A DNA stretch of 64,000 nucleotides from Paenibacillus sp. FSL K6-1330 (GCF_037976825.1 NZ_CP150269.1:2803501-2867500); one strand, 5' to 3'. Positions 9,043 to 17,878 are shown, counted from the stretch's first letter. The notes: a model not told the origin generated them from the sequence alone. A program made the numbers and translations.

Positions 9043-9561
9043 TTGAAGAAAAAAACGAAGTGGATTTTGCTGAGTGTGTCCAGCGTGCTGCTGTTGCTGC
9101 TTGGTTTACAGCTCTATTATTCATATGTTATGAAAGATACTTGGAATGAAGAAAGAATGGCAATTGTTGCCGCGAAGCAGCATGGCCAATTGGTTACATC
9201 CGGGAAGACCTATAAATCGGTGTGGGGCGAGGATAATAACTATTGGGTAGTAAGCGGGAAGGATCAAGACAATCAAGATCGTATGGTATGGGTGAAATTT
9301 ACGGATGACAACGTACCTGTTGAAGGTGCTGACGCTGTCCAGTCCGTTTTATTGAAAACGGGAATGTCAGAAGCCCAGATGCGGGATCAGATCTATAACG
9401 AATTGCCTGGCGTTGAAATTAAGCGGTTGCTGCCTGGAATGTATGAGGGCGAGTATGCATGGCAGCTGCAGTATGAACACAACGGTCAGCGCGGCTATCG
9501 GTTTTATCGTTTTCAGGATGGTAACACCATCGGGAATGACATTATTCTTCCAAATCAATAA
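9043..9561 (+). CDS. ypmB: YpmB/TseB-like single-pass membrane protein (DUF5590 type)
   Basis: A 172-residue protein with a basic N-terminus (MKKKTKW) and one transmembrane segment, about residues 7-26 (ILLSVSSVLLLLLGLQLYYS), then an extracytoplasmic domain with two cystatin-like halves; KTYKSVWGEDNNYWVVSGKD and YEGEYAWQLQYEHNGQRGYR are recognisable. Homologues sit next to dinG and asnS in Bacillus; B. subtilis YpmB (TseB) takes part in cell-wall elongation with a penicillin-binding protein. The start is TTG 9043 preceded by GCGAGG; no better ATG exists. The strong terminator 9568-9613 follows directly. Assignment rests on length, topology and neighbourhood; the symbol follows the Bacillus orthologue. 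Confidence 0.75.
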   Translation: MKKKTKWILLSVSSVLLLLLGLQLYYSYVMKDTWNEERMAIVAAKQHGQLVTSGKTYKSVWGEDNNYWVVSGKDQDNQDRMVWVKFTDDNVPVEGADAVQSVLLKTGMSEAQMRDQIYNELPGVEIKRLLPGMYEGEYAWQLQYEHNGQRGYRFYRFQDGNTIGNDIILPNQ

Positions 9562-9567
9562 AAATAC

Positions 9568-9613
9568 AGAAAGAGAGGCGCCCTTTAAAATCCATAGGGT
9601 GCCTCTCTTTTTC
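9568..9613 (+). terminator. Intrinsic terminator after ypmB
   Basis: AGAAAGAGAGGCGCCCT (9568-9584) pairs with AGGGTGCCTCTCTTTTTCT (9595-9613) with one G-U pair and a 10-base loop; the 3' arm contains the T-run. Confidence 0.9.
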
Positions 9614-9678
9614 TCCGATATGTAAGCGTATTCAGAAAGAATATGGAAAAACTGTTCTAAATATTTTCACAGACATGC

Positions 9679-9707
9679 ATGAAAAAGTATATAAGATGTG
9701 ATATACT
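9679..9707 (+). promoter_or_regulatory. Candidate sigma-A promoter for the FtsH-like gene pair
   Basis: ATGAAA (9679-9684), 17 bases, then TATACT (9702-9707), in the 264-base AT-rich gap between the ypmB terminator and the next gene. Several alternative AT-rich -10 boxes exist nearby. Confidence 0.45.
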
Positions 9708-9825
9708 CGTACTTGTACAAAACGAGCATATAAATTACATGCATCGCAATATATCATTGTTATATGTACTATTATGTCGCAAAATGATAGACAAAATTTC
9801 ATATAGGAAATGAAGGAGGAACTTC

Positions 9826-10359
9826 ATGAAACTACGCATTGTACCTATCATGCTGACTGTCGTGATCTCAGCATCGGTTCTCTTTGGCGGATGGTTTCTG
9901 TATCGGCAGATGGCTTTGCAAAATCCGCTGGCAAATGTTGTGTCGCAATATGACGGCGTGAAGGATTCTCATATAGATATTAAACAGAATACCGTTACTT
10001 TGAATCTCGATTTGGCTCCAGATACAAATTTACAAGGTTTGGTTCAGCATATTAAGAAGGAAGGCAAGTCTGTGATTGGCAAGCGGGAATTGAAAATCCA
10101 GGTGGAGGACCATTCCTCGGAAGCACTGGATCAATGGTGGGAGAAGGCCATGCTCTCAGTCGCCGAAGCAATGGATAATAAGCAGTATACTGATATTCAA
10201 TCATCGCTCGAGCAGCTTGCTGCCCAGTCTCCGAATTTGAAAGCAAAAGCAACCATCGATGACACCAATGTCTATGTCAGCTTGTCAGACGGCAAGTCTG
10301 GTAAATTTATAATCTTGCCGCGTCAGCCTGGCAGCATGGAGGTGTGGAATCATGCCTAA
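9826..10359 (+). CDS. Membrane-anchored protein of unknown function, coupled to an FtsH-like protease
   Basis: A 177-residue product with one N-terminal transmembrane segment (about residues 5-27, IVPIMLTVVISASVLFGGWF) and an extracytoplasmic part of mixed alpha/beta character (HIDIKQNTVTLNLDLAP, then LQGLVQHIKKEGKSVIG). No catalytic motif is recognised. Start ATG 9826 has a perfect GAAGGAGG site. The end overlaps the start of the following AAA protease by eight bases, so the two are made together. In E. coli and yeast, FtsH-type proteases associate with membrane partners such as HflKC or prohibitins; this protein is unlike those but its coupling suggests a partner or substrate adaptor (inference only). 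Confidence 0.8.
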   Translation: MKLRIVPIMLTVVISASVLFGGWFLYRQMALQNPLANVVSQYDGVKDSHIDIKQNTVTLNLDLAPDTNLQGLVQHIKKEGKSVIGKRELKIQVEDHSSEALDQWWEKAMLSVAEAMDNKQYTDIQSSLEQLAAQSPNLKAKATIDDTNVYVSLSDGKSGKFIILPRQPGSMEVWNHA

Positions 10360-11854
10360 ATTAGCTAAAGAAATCATGTTAGGCTTTATTCCCGTATTAC
10401 TGGTATTCCTTGTATTTGTCGGTGTGAACATCGTGCCCTTGCTCATCGCTGCAGGACTTGTAGGCGGCTTGTTGTTTATCGCTAAAATGAAAGGCGGTAT
10501 TGCTGTAGGCGCAGGGAATGAGCGCAAGCGGAAAAAGAGCGGACCTGCCAAGCTGACGTTCGAAGAAATCGGCGGGCAGGATAATGCTAAACAAGAACTG
10601 CGAGAAGCATTGGATTTTCTGATTCGTCATGAAGACATTAAGAAATTCGGCATTCGTCCATTGAAGGGCATTCTCCTAACCGGGCCTCCGGGAACAGGGA
10701 AGACGTTGATGGCGAAAGCCGCTGCCCATTATACGGATTCGATCTTTGTTGCTGCATCCGGCAGTGAATTTGTTGAGATGTACGTCGGTGTTGGTGCGGG
10801 GCGCATCCGGGATTTGTTTAAGGATGCCCGGAATCGTGCGACAAAAGAAAACAAACAAAACGCCATCATCTTCATCGATGAGATCGATGTCATTGGCGGT
10901 AAACGCGAAGGCGGCCAGCAGCGCGAGTATGACCAGACGCTGAATCAGCTGCTAACCGAGATGGATGGCATCTATTCACAGGATACTCCTCGCATTCTGG
11001 TTATCGCCGCAACAAACCGGAAAGAAATGCTGGATAGCGCACTGCTGCGTCCAGGCCGATTCGACCGTCATATTCAAGTAGATCTTCCGGATAAGAAGGG
11101 ACGCACTCATATCTTGAATCTGCATGCGGGTAATAAGCCGCTGCATGAAGATGTTGACTTGGAGAAAATCGCCGAGGAAGCTTACGGCTTCTCGGGTGCA
11201 CAGCTTGAGAGCGTCATGAATGAAGCAGCCATTTATACGATGCGTGAGAATGAGCAGTTTATCCATCAGCGTCACTTGTCCATGGCGATTGACAAGGTCA
11301 TGATGGGTGAGCGTTCTGATCGCGAATCGAATTTAGAAGAGAAGAAGCGCGTTGCCATCCATGAATTGGGACATGCTATCATGGCAGAGCTTGTGCGTCC
11401 CGGCAGTGTGAAACAAGTTGCCCTCAGCCCGCGTGGTAAGGCACTTGGTTATGTTCGTCATAACCCGCAGGAGGAACAATATCTGTACACAAAATCCTTC
11501 CTGGAAGAGCAAATTATGATCGCGCTTGGCGGTGCGGCCGCCGAAGAGATCTTTTACGGGGGTCGAAGCACAGGTTCAAGCAATGACTTTGAGCAATCGC
11601 TGAACATCGTGGAGACGATGATGAAGTCGGGTTTGACGTCGCTGGGCATTGTTAACATGAATATGGTAACAACTGAAGAGTTAATGAAAGAGAATAATGT
11701 GATTTTGGAAGAGTTAATGAACCGCACTAAGAATCTCTTGGGACAAAAACGGCCAATATTCGACAATTCTCTTGATATCCTTTTAAAGGAAGAAATCCTC
11801 TCTGGGGAACAATTTCGTTGTCAATTTCGTGAAAACGCGCTTTTACCAGCATAA
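10352..11854 (+). CDS. FtsH-like AAA membrane metalloprotease, short form
   Basis: A 500-residue protein with an N-terminal membrane region of two short hydrophobic stretches (about residues 8-45) and almost no extracytoplasmic loop. The AAA module has GPPGTGKTLMAKAAA (Walker A, about residue 112), the pore-loop region FVEMYVGVGAGRIRDLF, IIFIDEIDVIG (Walker B, about 170) and the second region of homology LLRPGRFDRHIQVDLPD. The M41 peptidase part has the zinc motif HELGH (HExxH, about 336) and a downstream SSNDFEQSLNIV that could give the third ligand. FtsH proteins are about 600-650 residues and normally carry HEAGH, so this is a shorter paralogue. It is coupled to the preceding membrane protein. 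Likely role: membrane protein quality control or regulated proteolysis; substrates unknown. Confidence 0.85.
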   Translation: MPKLAKEIMLGFIPVLLVFLVFVGVNIVPLLIAAGLVGGLLFIAKMKGGIAVGAGNERKRKKSGPAKLTFEEIGGQDNAKQELREALDFLIRHEDIKKFGIRPLKGILLTGPPGTGKTLMAKAAAHYTDSIFVAASGSEFVEMYVGVGAGRIRDLFKDARNRATKENKQNAIIFIDEIDVIGGKREGGQQREYDQTLNQLLTEMDGIYSQDTPRILVIAATNRKEMLDSALLRPGRFDRHIQVDLPDKKGRTHILNLHAGNKPLHEDVDLEKIAEEAYGFSGAQLESVMNEAAIYTMRENEQFIHQRHLSMAIDKVMMGERSDRESNLEEKKRVAIHELGHAIMAELVRPGSVKQVALSPRGKALGYVRHNPQEEQYLYTKSFLEEQIMIALGGAAAEEIFYGGRSTGSSNDFEQSLNIVETMMKSGLTSLGIVNMNMVTTEELMKENNVILEELMNRTKNLLGQKRPIFDNSLDILLKEEILSGEQFRCQFRENALLPA

Positions 11855-11880
11855 ATTGTTATGCTGGTTATTTTTTTTTA
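11844..11880 (+). terminator. Intrinsic terminator overlapping the 3' end of the FtsH-like gene
   Basis: TACCAGCATA (11844-11853) pairs with TATGCTGGTTA (11860-11870), loop of six, followed by a long T-run. The 5' arm lies inside the last codons of the gene. Confidence 0.85.
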
Positions 11881-11933
11881 CTTTTTTGTCGTGCTAAGAT
11901 ATTATTATACTTTGTGCTCTGAAAATGTATTTT

Positions 11934-11962
11934 TCGACAAATGGGGTACAATAAAGTATAGA
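11934..11962 (+). promoter_or_regulatory. Candidate sigma-A promoter for the hydroxyacyl-CoA dehydrogenase/ackA operon
   Basis: TCGACA (11934-11939, five of six matches to TTGACA), 17 bases, TATAGA (11957-11962). It lies between a strong terminator and the gene start, 26 bases before ATG 11989. Confidence 0.55.
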
Positions 11963-11988
11963 GATAAGGAAAGGGTGGAGTAGAAACC

Positions 11989-12861
11989 ATGTACTTCAAA
12001 AAAATCGGCGTTGTAGGCGGCGGGACTATGGGGCAGGGCATTGCGGAGATGCTGGCAGCCAAAGGTCTTGACGTACTGCTCGTAGAGAAAACTCCAGAGA
12101 AACTGGACTATTCATACCGAATGATCGAGACCAGTCTAGATAAACAATTGGAGAAGTGGGGAATTACCCAGGCAGAGAAGAAACTTATACTGAACCGGAT
12201 TCAAAAAGTAACTCATTTTGCCGAGCTTAGCACCTGCGATATGGTGATTGAGACCATAATAGAGGACTTGGAAGCGAAGAAAGAGGTATTTTCACAGCTT
12301 GATCAAGTATGTCCGAGCCATGTGATATTAGCAAGTAATACATCCACGCTTAGTTTGACAGAGCTCGCCAGCTCTACCAAATATCCTGAGCGTGTTATTG
12401 GCATGCACTTCATTCATCCTGTTTCCAAGGTAGACCTTGTTGAAATCATCCGCGGCCTGAAAACTTCGGAACATACGTTTACAGAAACAAAACGCTTTGT
12501 TGAAGAAGTTTCGGATAAAAAAGGCATCATGGTGTATGAGTCTCCAGGTTTCGTTACAACCCGCATGATTACCCTCATGATCAACGAAGCGATGCATCTG
12601 CTGCAGGAAGGCGTGGCTTCGGCGGAAGATATCGATGACGCGATGAGAATCGGATATAACTTCCAGCATGGACCGCTTGAGATGGCCGACCGTTTCGGCT
12701 TGGATTCCATCCTCGCTGCGCTGGAACGCATGTTCCGCGAGTACGGCGAACTGAAATACCGTCCATCGATTGTCTTGAAGAAACTGGTCCGCGCAGGGCA
12801 ACTGGGCGTCAAAACCGGAGAAGGCTTTTTCAAGTACGATAAGGATGGTGACCGGGTATGA
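11989..12861 (+). CDS. hbd: 3-hydroxybutyryl-CoA dehydrogenase family protein
   Basis: A 290-residue NAD(P)-dependent dehydrogenase that interconverts acetoacetyl-CoA and 3-hydroxybutyryl-CoA, or a related short-chain 3-hydroxyacyl-CoA. The Rossmann motif GVVGGGTMGQGIAEMLAAKG lies at residues 7-26; the catalytic His/Glu region ERVIGMHFIHPVSKVDLVEI and the C-terminal helical domain with GYNFQHGPLEMADRFGLD follow. Length is standard. GGGTGG lies upstream of ATG 11989. The stop overlaps the ackA start by four bases, so the pair is coupled; linking an acyl-CoA redox step with acetate kinase suggests overflow or fermentation metabolism and fits the nearby redox repressor Rex. No other butyrate genes are in the window, so a butyrate pathway is not shown. 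Confidence 0.88.
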   Translation: MYFKKIGVVGGGTMGQGIAEMLAAKGLDVLLVEKTPEKLDYSYRMIETSLDKQLEKWGITQAEKKLILNRIQKVTHFAELSTCDMVIETIIEDLEAKKEVFSQLDQVCPSHVILASNTSTLSLTELASSTKYPERVIGMHFIHPVSKVDLVEIIRGLKTSEHTFTETKRFVEEVSDKKGIMVYESPGFVTTRMITLMINEAMHLLQEGVASAEDIDDAMRIGYNFQHGPLEMADRFGLDSILAALERMFREYGELKYRPSIVLKKLVRAGQLGVKTGEGFFKYDKDGDRV

Positions 12862-14066
12862 ATATTCTCGTAATTAATGCAGGTAGTTCTTCACTGAAGT
12901 ATCAACTGTACAACATGACGGATGAATCCGTATTGGCAAAAGGCTTGGTTGAGCGGATCGGTATGGATTCCTCGATTCTGACGCATAAGCCGACGGGAAA
13001 ACAGGATGTTACGGAAGTCAGCGAAATTCTGGAGCATACCACGGCGATCCGCAAAGTGCTGGGCATGCTTACAAACGAGGAGCACGGTGTGATCGATTCT
13101 ATCGAAAGCATTCAGGCCGTTGGACACCGCGTAGTGCACGGCGGGGAATCTTTTAAAGAATCTGCGCTCGTTGACAGTGATGCCAAAGCGGAAATCCGTC
13201 GCTTGTTCGATTTGGCTCCGCTGCACAATCCCGCATCGATGATGGGGATTAAGGCAGCAGAAACCAATATGCCGGGCGTTCCGCAGGTCGTTGTATTTGA
13301 TACGGCGTTCCATCAGACGATGCCGGAGAAATCATACCTGTACGCTATTCCGAGAGTACTTTATAATAAATATAAAGTACGTCGTTACGGTGCGCACGGT
13401 ACATCTCACGCCTATGTCAGCCAGGCAGCGGCAGAATTCCTGAACCGGCCACTGGAGGATCTGAAGATCATTACCTGCCATATCGGTAACGGTGCTTCCC
13501 TGACAGCAGTAAAAGGCGGGAAATCCATCGACACTTCCATGGGGATGACCCCGCTGGAAGGGCTCATGATGGGTACGCGCAGCGGTGATTTGGACCCGGC
13601 AATCGTACCGTTTGTAATGAACAAGGAAGAGCTGACCGTCAATGAAGTGAACTCCATGCTGAACAAGCATAGCGGACTGTTGGCTATCTCCGGAATCAGC
13701 AGTGATATGCGTGAGATTACGGAAGGCATGGAAAAAGGCGATCCGAGCTCCACGTTGGCCTTTGAAATGTATGAGTATCGTGTTCGTAAATACATCGGGT
13801 CTTACGCTGCTGCCATGAATGGCGTGGATGTCATTGTATTTACTGCGGGCGTCGGCGAGAATTCGATCGTCCTTCGTCAAAGAGTGCTTGAGCAGCTTAC
13901 CTATCTCGGAGTAGAATTGGATGAGGAGCTGAACAGCATTCGTTCCGGCGAGCCACGCCGTATTTCTGCGGCGAATTCGAAGGTCGAGGTACTTGTGGTC
14001 CCTACCAACGAAGAACTGGTTATTGCTCGGGATACGCATCGTATCGTACAAGCTTCCAACCGTTAA
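12858..14066 (+). CDS. ackA: Acetate kinase
   Basis: Reversibly phosphorylates acetate with ATP, giving acetyl phosphate; with phosphotransacetylase (not in the window) it links acetyl-CoA to ATP. The 402-residue product has the ASKHA-fold motifs: MNILVINAGSSSLKYQLYNM at the N-terminus, GHRVVHGGE, VFDTAFHQTMPE, the adenosine region ITCHIGNGASLTAVKGGKS, GLMMGTRSGDLDPAI, and VFTAGVGENS near residue 328. Length and all motifs are normal. The start overlaps the preceding dehydrogenase (ATGA). After a 30-base gap comes asnS with its own ribosome binding site and no terminator between, so read-through into asnS and dnaD is likely. Confidence 0.97.
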   Translation: MNILVINAGSSSLKYQLYNMTDESVLAKGLVERIGMDSSILTHKPTGKQDVTEVSEILEHTTAIRKVLGMLTNEEHGVIDSIESIQAVGHRVVHGGESFKESALVDSDAKAEIRRLFDLAPLHNPASMMGIKAAETNMPGVPQVVVFDTAFHQTMPEKSYLYAIPRVLYNKYKVRRYGAHGTSHAYVSQAAAEFLNRPLEDLKIITCHIGNGASLTAVKGGKSIDTSMGMTPLEGLMMGTRSGDLDPAIVPFVMNKEELTVNEVNSMLNKHSGLLAISGISSDMREITEGMEKGDPSSTLAFEMYEYRVRKYIGSYAAAMNGVDVIVFTAGVGENSIVLRQRVLEQLTYLGVELDEELNSIRSGEPRRISAANSKVEVLVVPTNEELVIARDTHRIVQASNR

Positions 14067-14096
14067 ATAGTAGTGATATAAGGGAGAGATTTAAGC

Positions 14097-15392
14097 ATGG
14101 CCACCAAAAGTGTGATTCGTAACGTCAACCAGCATGTCGGTGAGACCGTCACAATCGGCGCCTGGATCAACAACAAGCGTTCCAGCGGGAAGATTCAATT
14201 CCTGCAGCTTCGCGATGGGTCCGGATATATCCAGGGTGTTGTTGTGAAGAGCGAAGTATCCGAACAAGTATGGGATGACGCGAAAAGCCTGACACAAGAA
14301 AGCTCTTTGTATGTGACGGGTGTTATACGTGAAGAGCCGCGGAGCCAATCGGGTTATGAGATGACGGTTACCGGCATTGAAATTATACATCTTACGGAAA
14401 ACTATCCGATTACGCCTAAAGAGCATGGTGTCGATTATTTGATGGACCATCGTCATCTGTGGCTTCGTACACAGAAACAACGTGCGATCATGGTGATCCG
14501 TGCTGAAATTATCCGTGCGGTTCAAGATTACTTTGATACCAATGGATTTACGCTTGTGGATCCGCCGATTTTGACCCCAACTTCCGCGGAGGGTACAACC
14601 AACCTGTTCCACACGAAGTATTTTGATGAGGATGCCTATTTGACCCAGAGCGGACAGTTGTACATGGAAGCTGCCGCCATGGCGCTCGGTAAGGTATACT
14701 CCTTCGGGCCGACGTTCCGTGCCGAGAAGTCCAAAACCCGCCGTCACCTGATCGAGTTCTGGATGATTGAGCCTGAGATGGCCTTCACAGACCATGAGGA
14801 GAGCCTTCGCGTGCAGGAGCAGTTCATTAGTCATGTGGTGCAATCCGTGGTTAAAAACTGCCGCCAGGAGCTTGAAACGATCGGTCGCGACATTTCGAAG
14901 CTGGAGGCGATCCAGGCACCATTTCCGCGGATTACGTACGATGAGGCCATTGAATTCCTGCATACGCAAGATTTTGATATTCCTTGGGGTGAAGACTTTG
15001 GCGCGCCCCACGAAACAGCTATTGCTGAGAAGTATGACAAACCGGTCTTTATTACGCACTACCCGGCGGGAATCAAGGCTTTCTATATGAAGCCGGATCC
15101 GAATCGTCCGGAAGTCGTACTTTGTGCGGATATGATCGCTCCGGAAGGTTATGGCGAGATTATTGGCGGATCGCAGCGGATAGACGATCCACAGCTGCTT
15201 GAAGAGCGCTTCAAGGAGCATGATCTGTCGATGGAAACCTATCAATGGTATATGGATTTGCGTAAATACGGCACCGTGCCTCATTCCGGCTTCGGTTTAG
15301 GTCTTGAGCGTACCGTTGCCTGGATTTGCGGCTTGGACCATGTGCGTGAAACGATTCCGTTCCCACGGACCCTGTACCGGTTGTATCCGTAA
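14097..15392 (+). CDS. asnS: Asparagine--tRNA ligase
   Basis: Class IIb aminoacyl-tRNA synthetase charging tRNA-Asn; 431 residues, standard length. The N-terminal OB-fold anticodon domain ([20 protein letters not shown], about residues 17-36) is followed by the catalytic domain: motif 1 region [18 protein letters not shown], motif 2 [19 protein letters not shown] (about 203-221), and motif 3 [20 protein letters not shown] near the C-terminus. It is distinguished from AspRS by its length and the absence of the inserted GAD domain. Start ATG 14097 follows AGGGAGAG. As in B. subtilis it is directly upstream of dnaD, three bases or so from it, consistent with one transcript. I saw no T-box in front of it. 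Confidence 0.97.
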   Translation: MATKSVIRNVNQHVGETVTIGAWINNKRSSGKIQFLQLRDGSGYIQGVVVKSEVSEQVWDDAKSLTQESSLYVTGVIREEPRSQSGYEMTVTGIEIIHLTENYPITPKEHGVDYLMDHRHLWLRTQKQRAIMVIRAEIIRAVQDYFDTNGFTLVDPPILTPTSAEGTTNLFHTKYFDEDAYLTQSGQLYMEAAAMALGKVYSFGPTFRAEKSKTRRHLIEFWMIEPEMAFTDHEESLRVQEQFISHVVQSVVKNCRQELETIGRDISKLEAIQAPFPRITYDEAIEFLHTQDFDIPWGEDFGAPHETAIAEKYDKPVFITHYPAGIKAFYMKPDPNRPEVVLCADMIAPEGYGEIIGGSQRIDDPQLLEERFKEHDLSMETYQWYMDLRKYGTVPHSGFGLGLERTVAWICGLDHVRETIPFPRTLYRLYP

Positions 15393-15410
15393 GCCGTGAG
15401 AGGTAAGTCT

Positions 15411-16160
15411 ATGGACCACGACGGTAACGTGGACACGGATGTGAATGGCTGGACGGCCGGCGCCGCTGCCGGCATGAGCCAAGGAATGGCGATCATTCCT
15501 TACGCCTTGCTCCGGCATTACCGGTCACTTGGGTTAAGCGACCGTGAAGCCATGCTGGTGATCCATTTGATTGGTTATCAGCAGGTGGAGTTCAAGACGT
15601 TTCCTTCGCTGGAGGAACTTGCGGAAGTGACGGGGGCTCCCACCGGATTCATCGCTACCAGCTTGCAGCGCTTGATGAAGGTAGGGCTGATTGGAATTGA
15701 TGAGTATGTGGACGAAACACAGGGGATTCATTACGAGCGCTACAATCTCCACGGATTGTATGAGAAGCTCGCTTCGTGTCTGGCTGAAGAGCACAAGGAA
15801 AAGACCCCTGATGGAACCAAGTTTGCGTCTCCGCTGTTGAATGCCCGTCCTGCTACCGACAAATCAACTGCATCGGGGAATCCCGTTTCTGAGAAGGAAG
15901 AGCGGAATTTGTTCACCATTTTCGAAAAAGAGTTTGGCCGTCCGTTATCGCCCATGGAGCTGGAAACGATCTCCGGCTGGGTTGATGCGGATCGCTATCC
16001 GGACGAGTTGATCCTCTTGGCTCTGAAAGAAGCGGTGTTTGCGGGCAAACTGCATTTCCGCTACATTGACCGGATCCTGCTTGAATGGAGCCGCAATCGG
16101 GTGCGTACCGCACAGGATGCCAAGGCCTATACGCAGAAATTCAGAAATATCGGAAGATAG
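15411..16160 (+). CDS. dnaD: DNA replication initiation/primosome protein DnaD
   Basis: DnaD acts with DnaA and DnaB in loading the replicative helicase in Firmicutes. The 249-residue product shows the N-terminal winged-helix domain (IIPYALLRHYRSLGLSDREA through FPSLEELAEVTG), a variable linker rich in Ala/Thr, and the C-terminal DnaD-like domain FTIFEKEFGRPLSPMELETI ending in YIDRILLEWSRN, the YxxxIxxxW signature. Start ATG 15411 has AGAGG seven to eight bases upstream; an in-frame GTG at 15396 would add five residues. It follows asnS directly. In B. subtilis nth comes next; here nth lies 26 kb further on and a terminator (16164-16193) ends this operon. Confidence 0.92.
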   Translation: MDHDGNVDTDVNGWTAGAAAGMSQGMAIIPYALLRHYRSLGLSDREAMLVIHLIGYQQVEFKTFPSLEELAEVTGAPTGFIATSLQRLMKVGLIGIDEYVDETQGIHYERYNLHGLYEKLASCLAEEHKEKTPDGTKFASPLLNARPATDKSTASGNPVSEKEERNLFTIFEKEFGRPLSPMELETISGWVDADRYPDELILLALKEAVFAGKLHFRYIDRILLEWSRNRVRTAQDAKAYTQKFRNIGR

Positions 16161-16163
16161 ATG

Positions 16164-16193
16164 AAAAGCACGTCCTTATGGGCGTGCTTTTTT
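16164..16193 (+). terminator. Intrinsic terminator after dnaD
   Basis: AAAAGCACGTCC (16164-16175) pairs with GGGCGTGCTTTT (starting 16181), with a 5-base loop and T-run. Confidence 0.9.
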
Positions 16194-16250
16194 ATGTGTA
16201 ATATCTATTCTATATGTAACGCAGTTTAAGTCCCATGATTAGCAGGAGAA

Positions 16251-16299
16251 CCTTTCCGGATTAGCGAATGCATATAGTTGCAGCATCGGCCGGAAGGGG
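16251..16299 (+). promoter_or_regulatory. Hairpin that can mask the ribosome binding site of the HAD gene
   Basis: CCTTTCCGG (16251-16259) pairs with CCGGAAGGG (16290-16298), nine base pairs with one G-U. The 3' arm is the Shine-Dalgarno of the gene at 16308, so translation may depend on opening of this stem. Confidence 0.35.
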
Positions 16300-16307
16300 A
16301 GTTGGAG

Positions 16308-16997
16308 ATGAGATACAAGGCCATTATTTTTGATCTGGATAACACGTTATTAGATTATAGTCAGAGTGAAAGGACATGTATGCAGCAGGCCCTGGAGCAC
16401 TACCGGCTGCATGAGGAACTGACGTGGGAGGAATTCTGGAGCACGTTTGGACCGATTAATTTTAATTATTGGATGAACCGAATTCAGAACAATCACGATA
16501 TCAGGCAGGTGCTGGAGCATTCCTTCACGGACACATTCCTGAGGTTGAAGCGGGAATTTCGTCAGTTCCGGGAGATCTCAGAAACCTACTGGGGGTTGTT
16601 TTGCAGTTCCAACCATATGGAGCCGAATGCCGATCTTATTTTAGAACACCTGCATGGCGATGTTACGCTAGGGGTGATATCTAACGGCATTGGCGAAGCA
16701 CAGCGTAAACGCCTGACAACAGGAGGATTGTTTCATTATTTTGACTCCTTTATCATTTCGGATGAGGTGAAGTGCTGGAAGCCGGACCCGCAGATCTTTG
16801 AACTCGCTTTGCAGGAATTGGAGGTGGGTCCAGACGAAGTGCTGTATATAGGGGATTCGCTTACGGATGATTATGAAGGAGCAACGAGAGCCGGAATTGA
16901 TTTTTGTTATTATAATCGCCGGGGGGGCGTTTTAAGTGATCATCATCGACCTGCTTATACGATCAGGGATCTCCTGGAAATCAAGGATCTGGCTTAG
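16308..16997 (+). CDS. HAD-superfamily hydrolase (YjjG/YfnB type)
   Basis: A 229-residue haloacid dehalogenase-like phosphatase. Motif I is IIFDLDNTLLDY (nucleophile and acid/base Asp, residues 6-17), motif II is GVISNGIGEAQRKRL, motif III the lysine in VKCWKPDPQIFELAL, and motif IV YIGDSLTDDYEGATRAG. The helical cap between motifs I and II is of the C1 type. Relatives in this subfamily are 5'-nucleotidases or house-cleaning phosphatases; the substrate is not predictable. Start ATG 16308 follows GGAAGGGG, which may be occluded by a hairpin (16251-16299). The next gene, also a HAD phosphatase, starts 27 bases downstream, so the two probably share a transcript. Confidence 0.88.
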   Translation: MRYKAIIFDLDNTLLDYSQSERTCMQQALEHYRLHEELTWEEFWSTFGPINFNYWMNRIQNNHDIRQVLEHSFTDTFLRLKREFRQFREISETYWGLFCSSNHMEPNADLILEHLHGDVTLGVISNGIGEAQRKRLTTGGLFHYFDSFIISDEVKCWKPDPQIFELALQELEVGPDEVLYIGDSLTDDYEGATRAGIDFCYYNRRGGVLSDHHRPAYTIRDLLEIKDLA

Positions 16998-17024
16998 GAA
17001 TCATGTTTGAAGGAGAATGATCGA

Positions 17025-17681
17025 ATGAGATACAATCATATTCTATTTGATTTGGATGGCACTTTGACGGATCCGCGTGAAGGCATTACGAAAGCCGTGA
17101 AGTACGCACTCGGTAAACATGGGATTAATGTAAGTGATCTTTCCGAGCTGGAATGTTTTATCGGTCCCCCGCTCCAGGCGTCCTTCATCGAGAAATATCA
17201 TTTTAGTGAAGCCAAGGCATGGGAAGCCGTTCTTAGCTACCGTGAATATTACAAGGACACCGGCCTTTATGAGAATGAGGTGTATGGCGGCATACGCGAA
17301 TTATTGGATTTGCTGTTATCCCAAGGGCGCCGCTTGTATGTCGCTACCTCCAAACCTACGGATTTTGCCGAAACGGTTCTAGAGCATTTTCAGCTATCCG
17401 CTTATTTTTCCATGGTGTGTGGAAGCGAGTTGGACGGCACCCGGTCCGCCAAGACCGAAATCATTCAACATGTTCTGAATACGTGCCGTATTCAGACGCC
17501 TGGAGCCGTTATGATTGGAGACCGGAAGCATGATCTGATTGGAGCCCGGAACTGCGGGATACACAGCATCGCTGCAGGCTATGGTTATGGTTCCGAGGAA
17601 GAGCTGGCGGCATGCCAGCCAACCTATTGTTTCAACACCGTGGAGGAGATGTTTCGGTCGTTTGCCAGCTTGGCGGTTTGA
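17025..17681 (+). CDS. HAD-superfamily hydrolase, phosphoglycolate phosphatase-like
   Basis: A 218-residue HAD phosphatase with motif I ILFDLDGTLTDPREGI (residues 6-21), motif II LYVATSKPTDFAETVL, motif III lysine in SAKTEIIQHVL and motif IV VMIGDRKHDLIGARNCG. The cap sequence and the GPPL segment (FIGPPLQASF) are those of the Gph/PpaX-like group, which act on phosphoglycolate, pyrophosphate or nucleotides. Start ATG 17025 has AAGGAG nine bases upstream; TTG 17007 is rejected as it lies ahead of this site. It follows the previous HAD gene without a terminator. It is a paralogue rather than a copy: the two proteins differ widely outside the motifs. Confidence 0.88.
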   Translation: MRYNHILFDLDGTLTDPREGITKAVKYALGKHGINVSDLSELECFIGPPLQASFIEKYHFSEAKAWEAVLSYREYYKDTGLYENEVYGGIRELLDLLLSQGRRLYVATSKPTDFAETVLEHFQLSAYFSMVCGSELDGTRSAKTEIIQHVLNTCRIQTPGAVMIGDRKHDLIGARNCGIHSIAAGYGYGSEEELAACQPTYCFNTVEEMFRSFASLAV

Positions 17682-17785
17682 AATCGGCTTGTAGATGAGA
17701 CAGATCACTTCGATTTTTCGCGTAACATCGGTTATAATGGTCATAACCAGTCGGAATGTCATTATTTTGAAGGGAGGGCCTGAAC

Positions 17786-17878
17786 ATGAAGGGAAGATTG
17801 ACAATGAGCTCTATGCAAAGTCTATTTGATGAACAACGGCGGTTGTTTGCATGGAGCGATGAGAAAGTTACCGCCTGA
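17786..17878 (+). CDS. Possible 30-residue protein
   Basis: An ORF of 30 codons starts at ATG 17786 behind a strong site, GAAGGGAGGG. A perfect -10 box TATAAT (17733-17738) lies about 50 bases upstream with only a weak -35. The peptide is charged, soluble-looking (it ends SDEKVTA) and has no signal or membrane segment. I recognise no family. It may be a genuine small protein, a leader peptide for the following gene at 17961, or the surviving start of a lost gene. Confidence 0.4.
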   Translation: MKGRLTMSSMQSLFDEQRRLFAWSDEKVTA

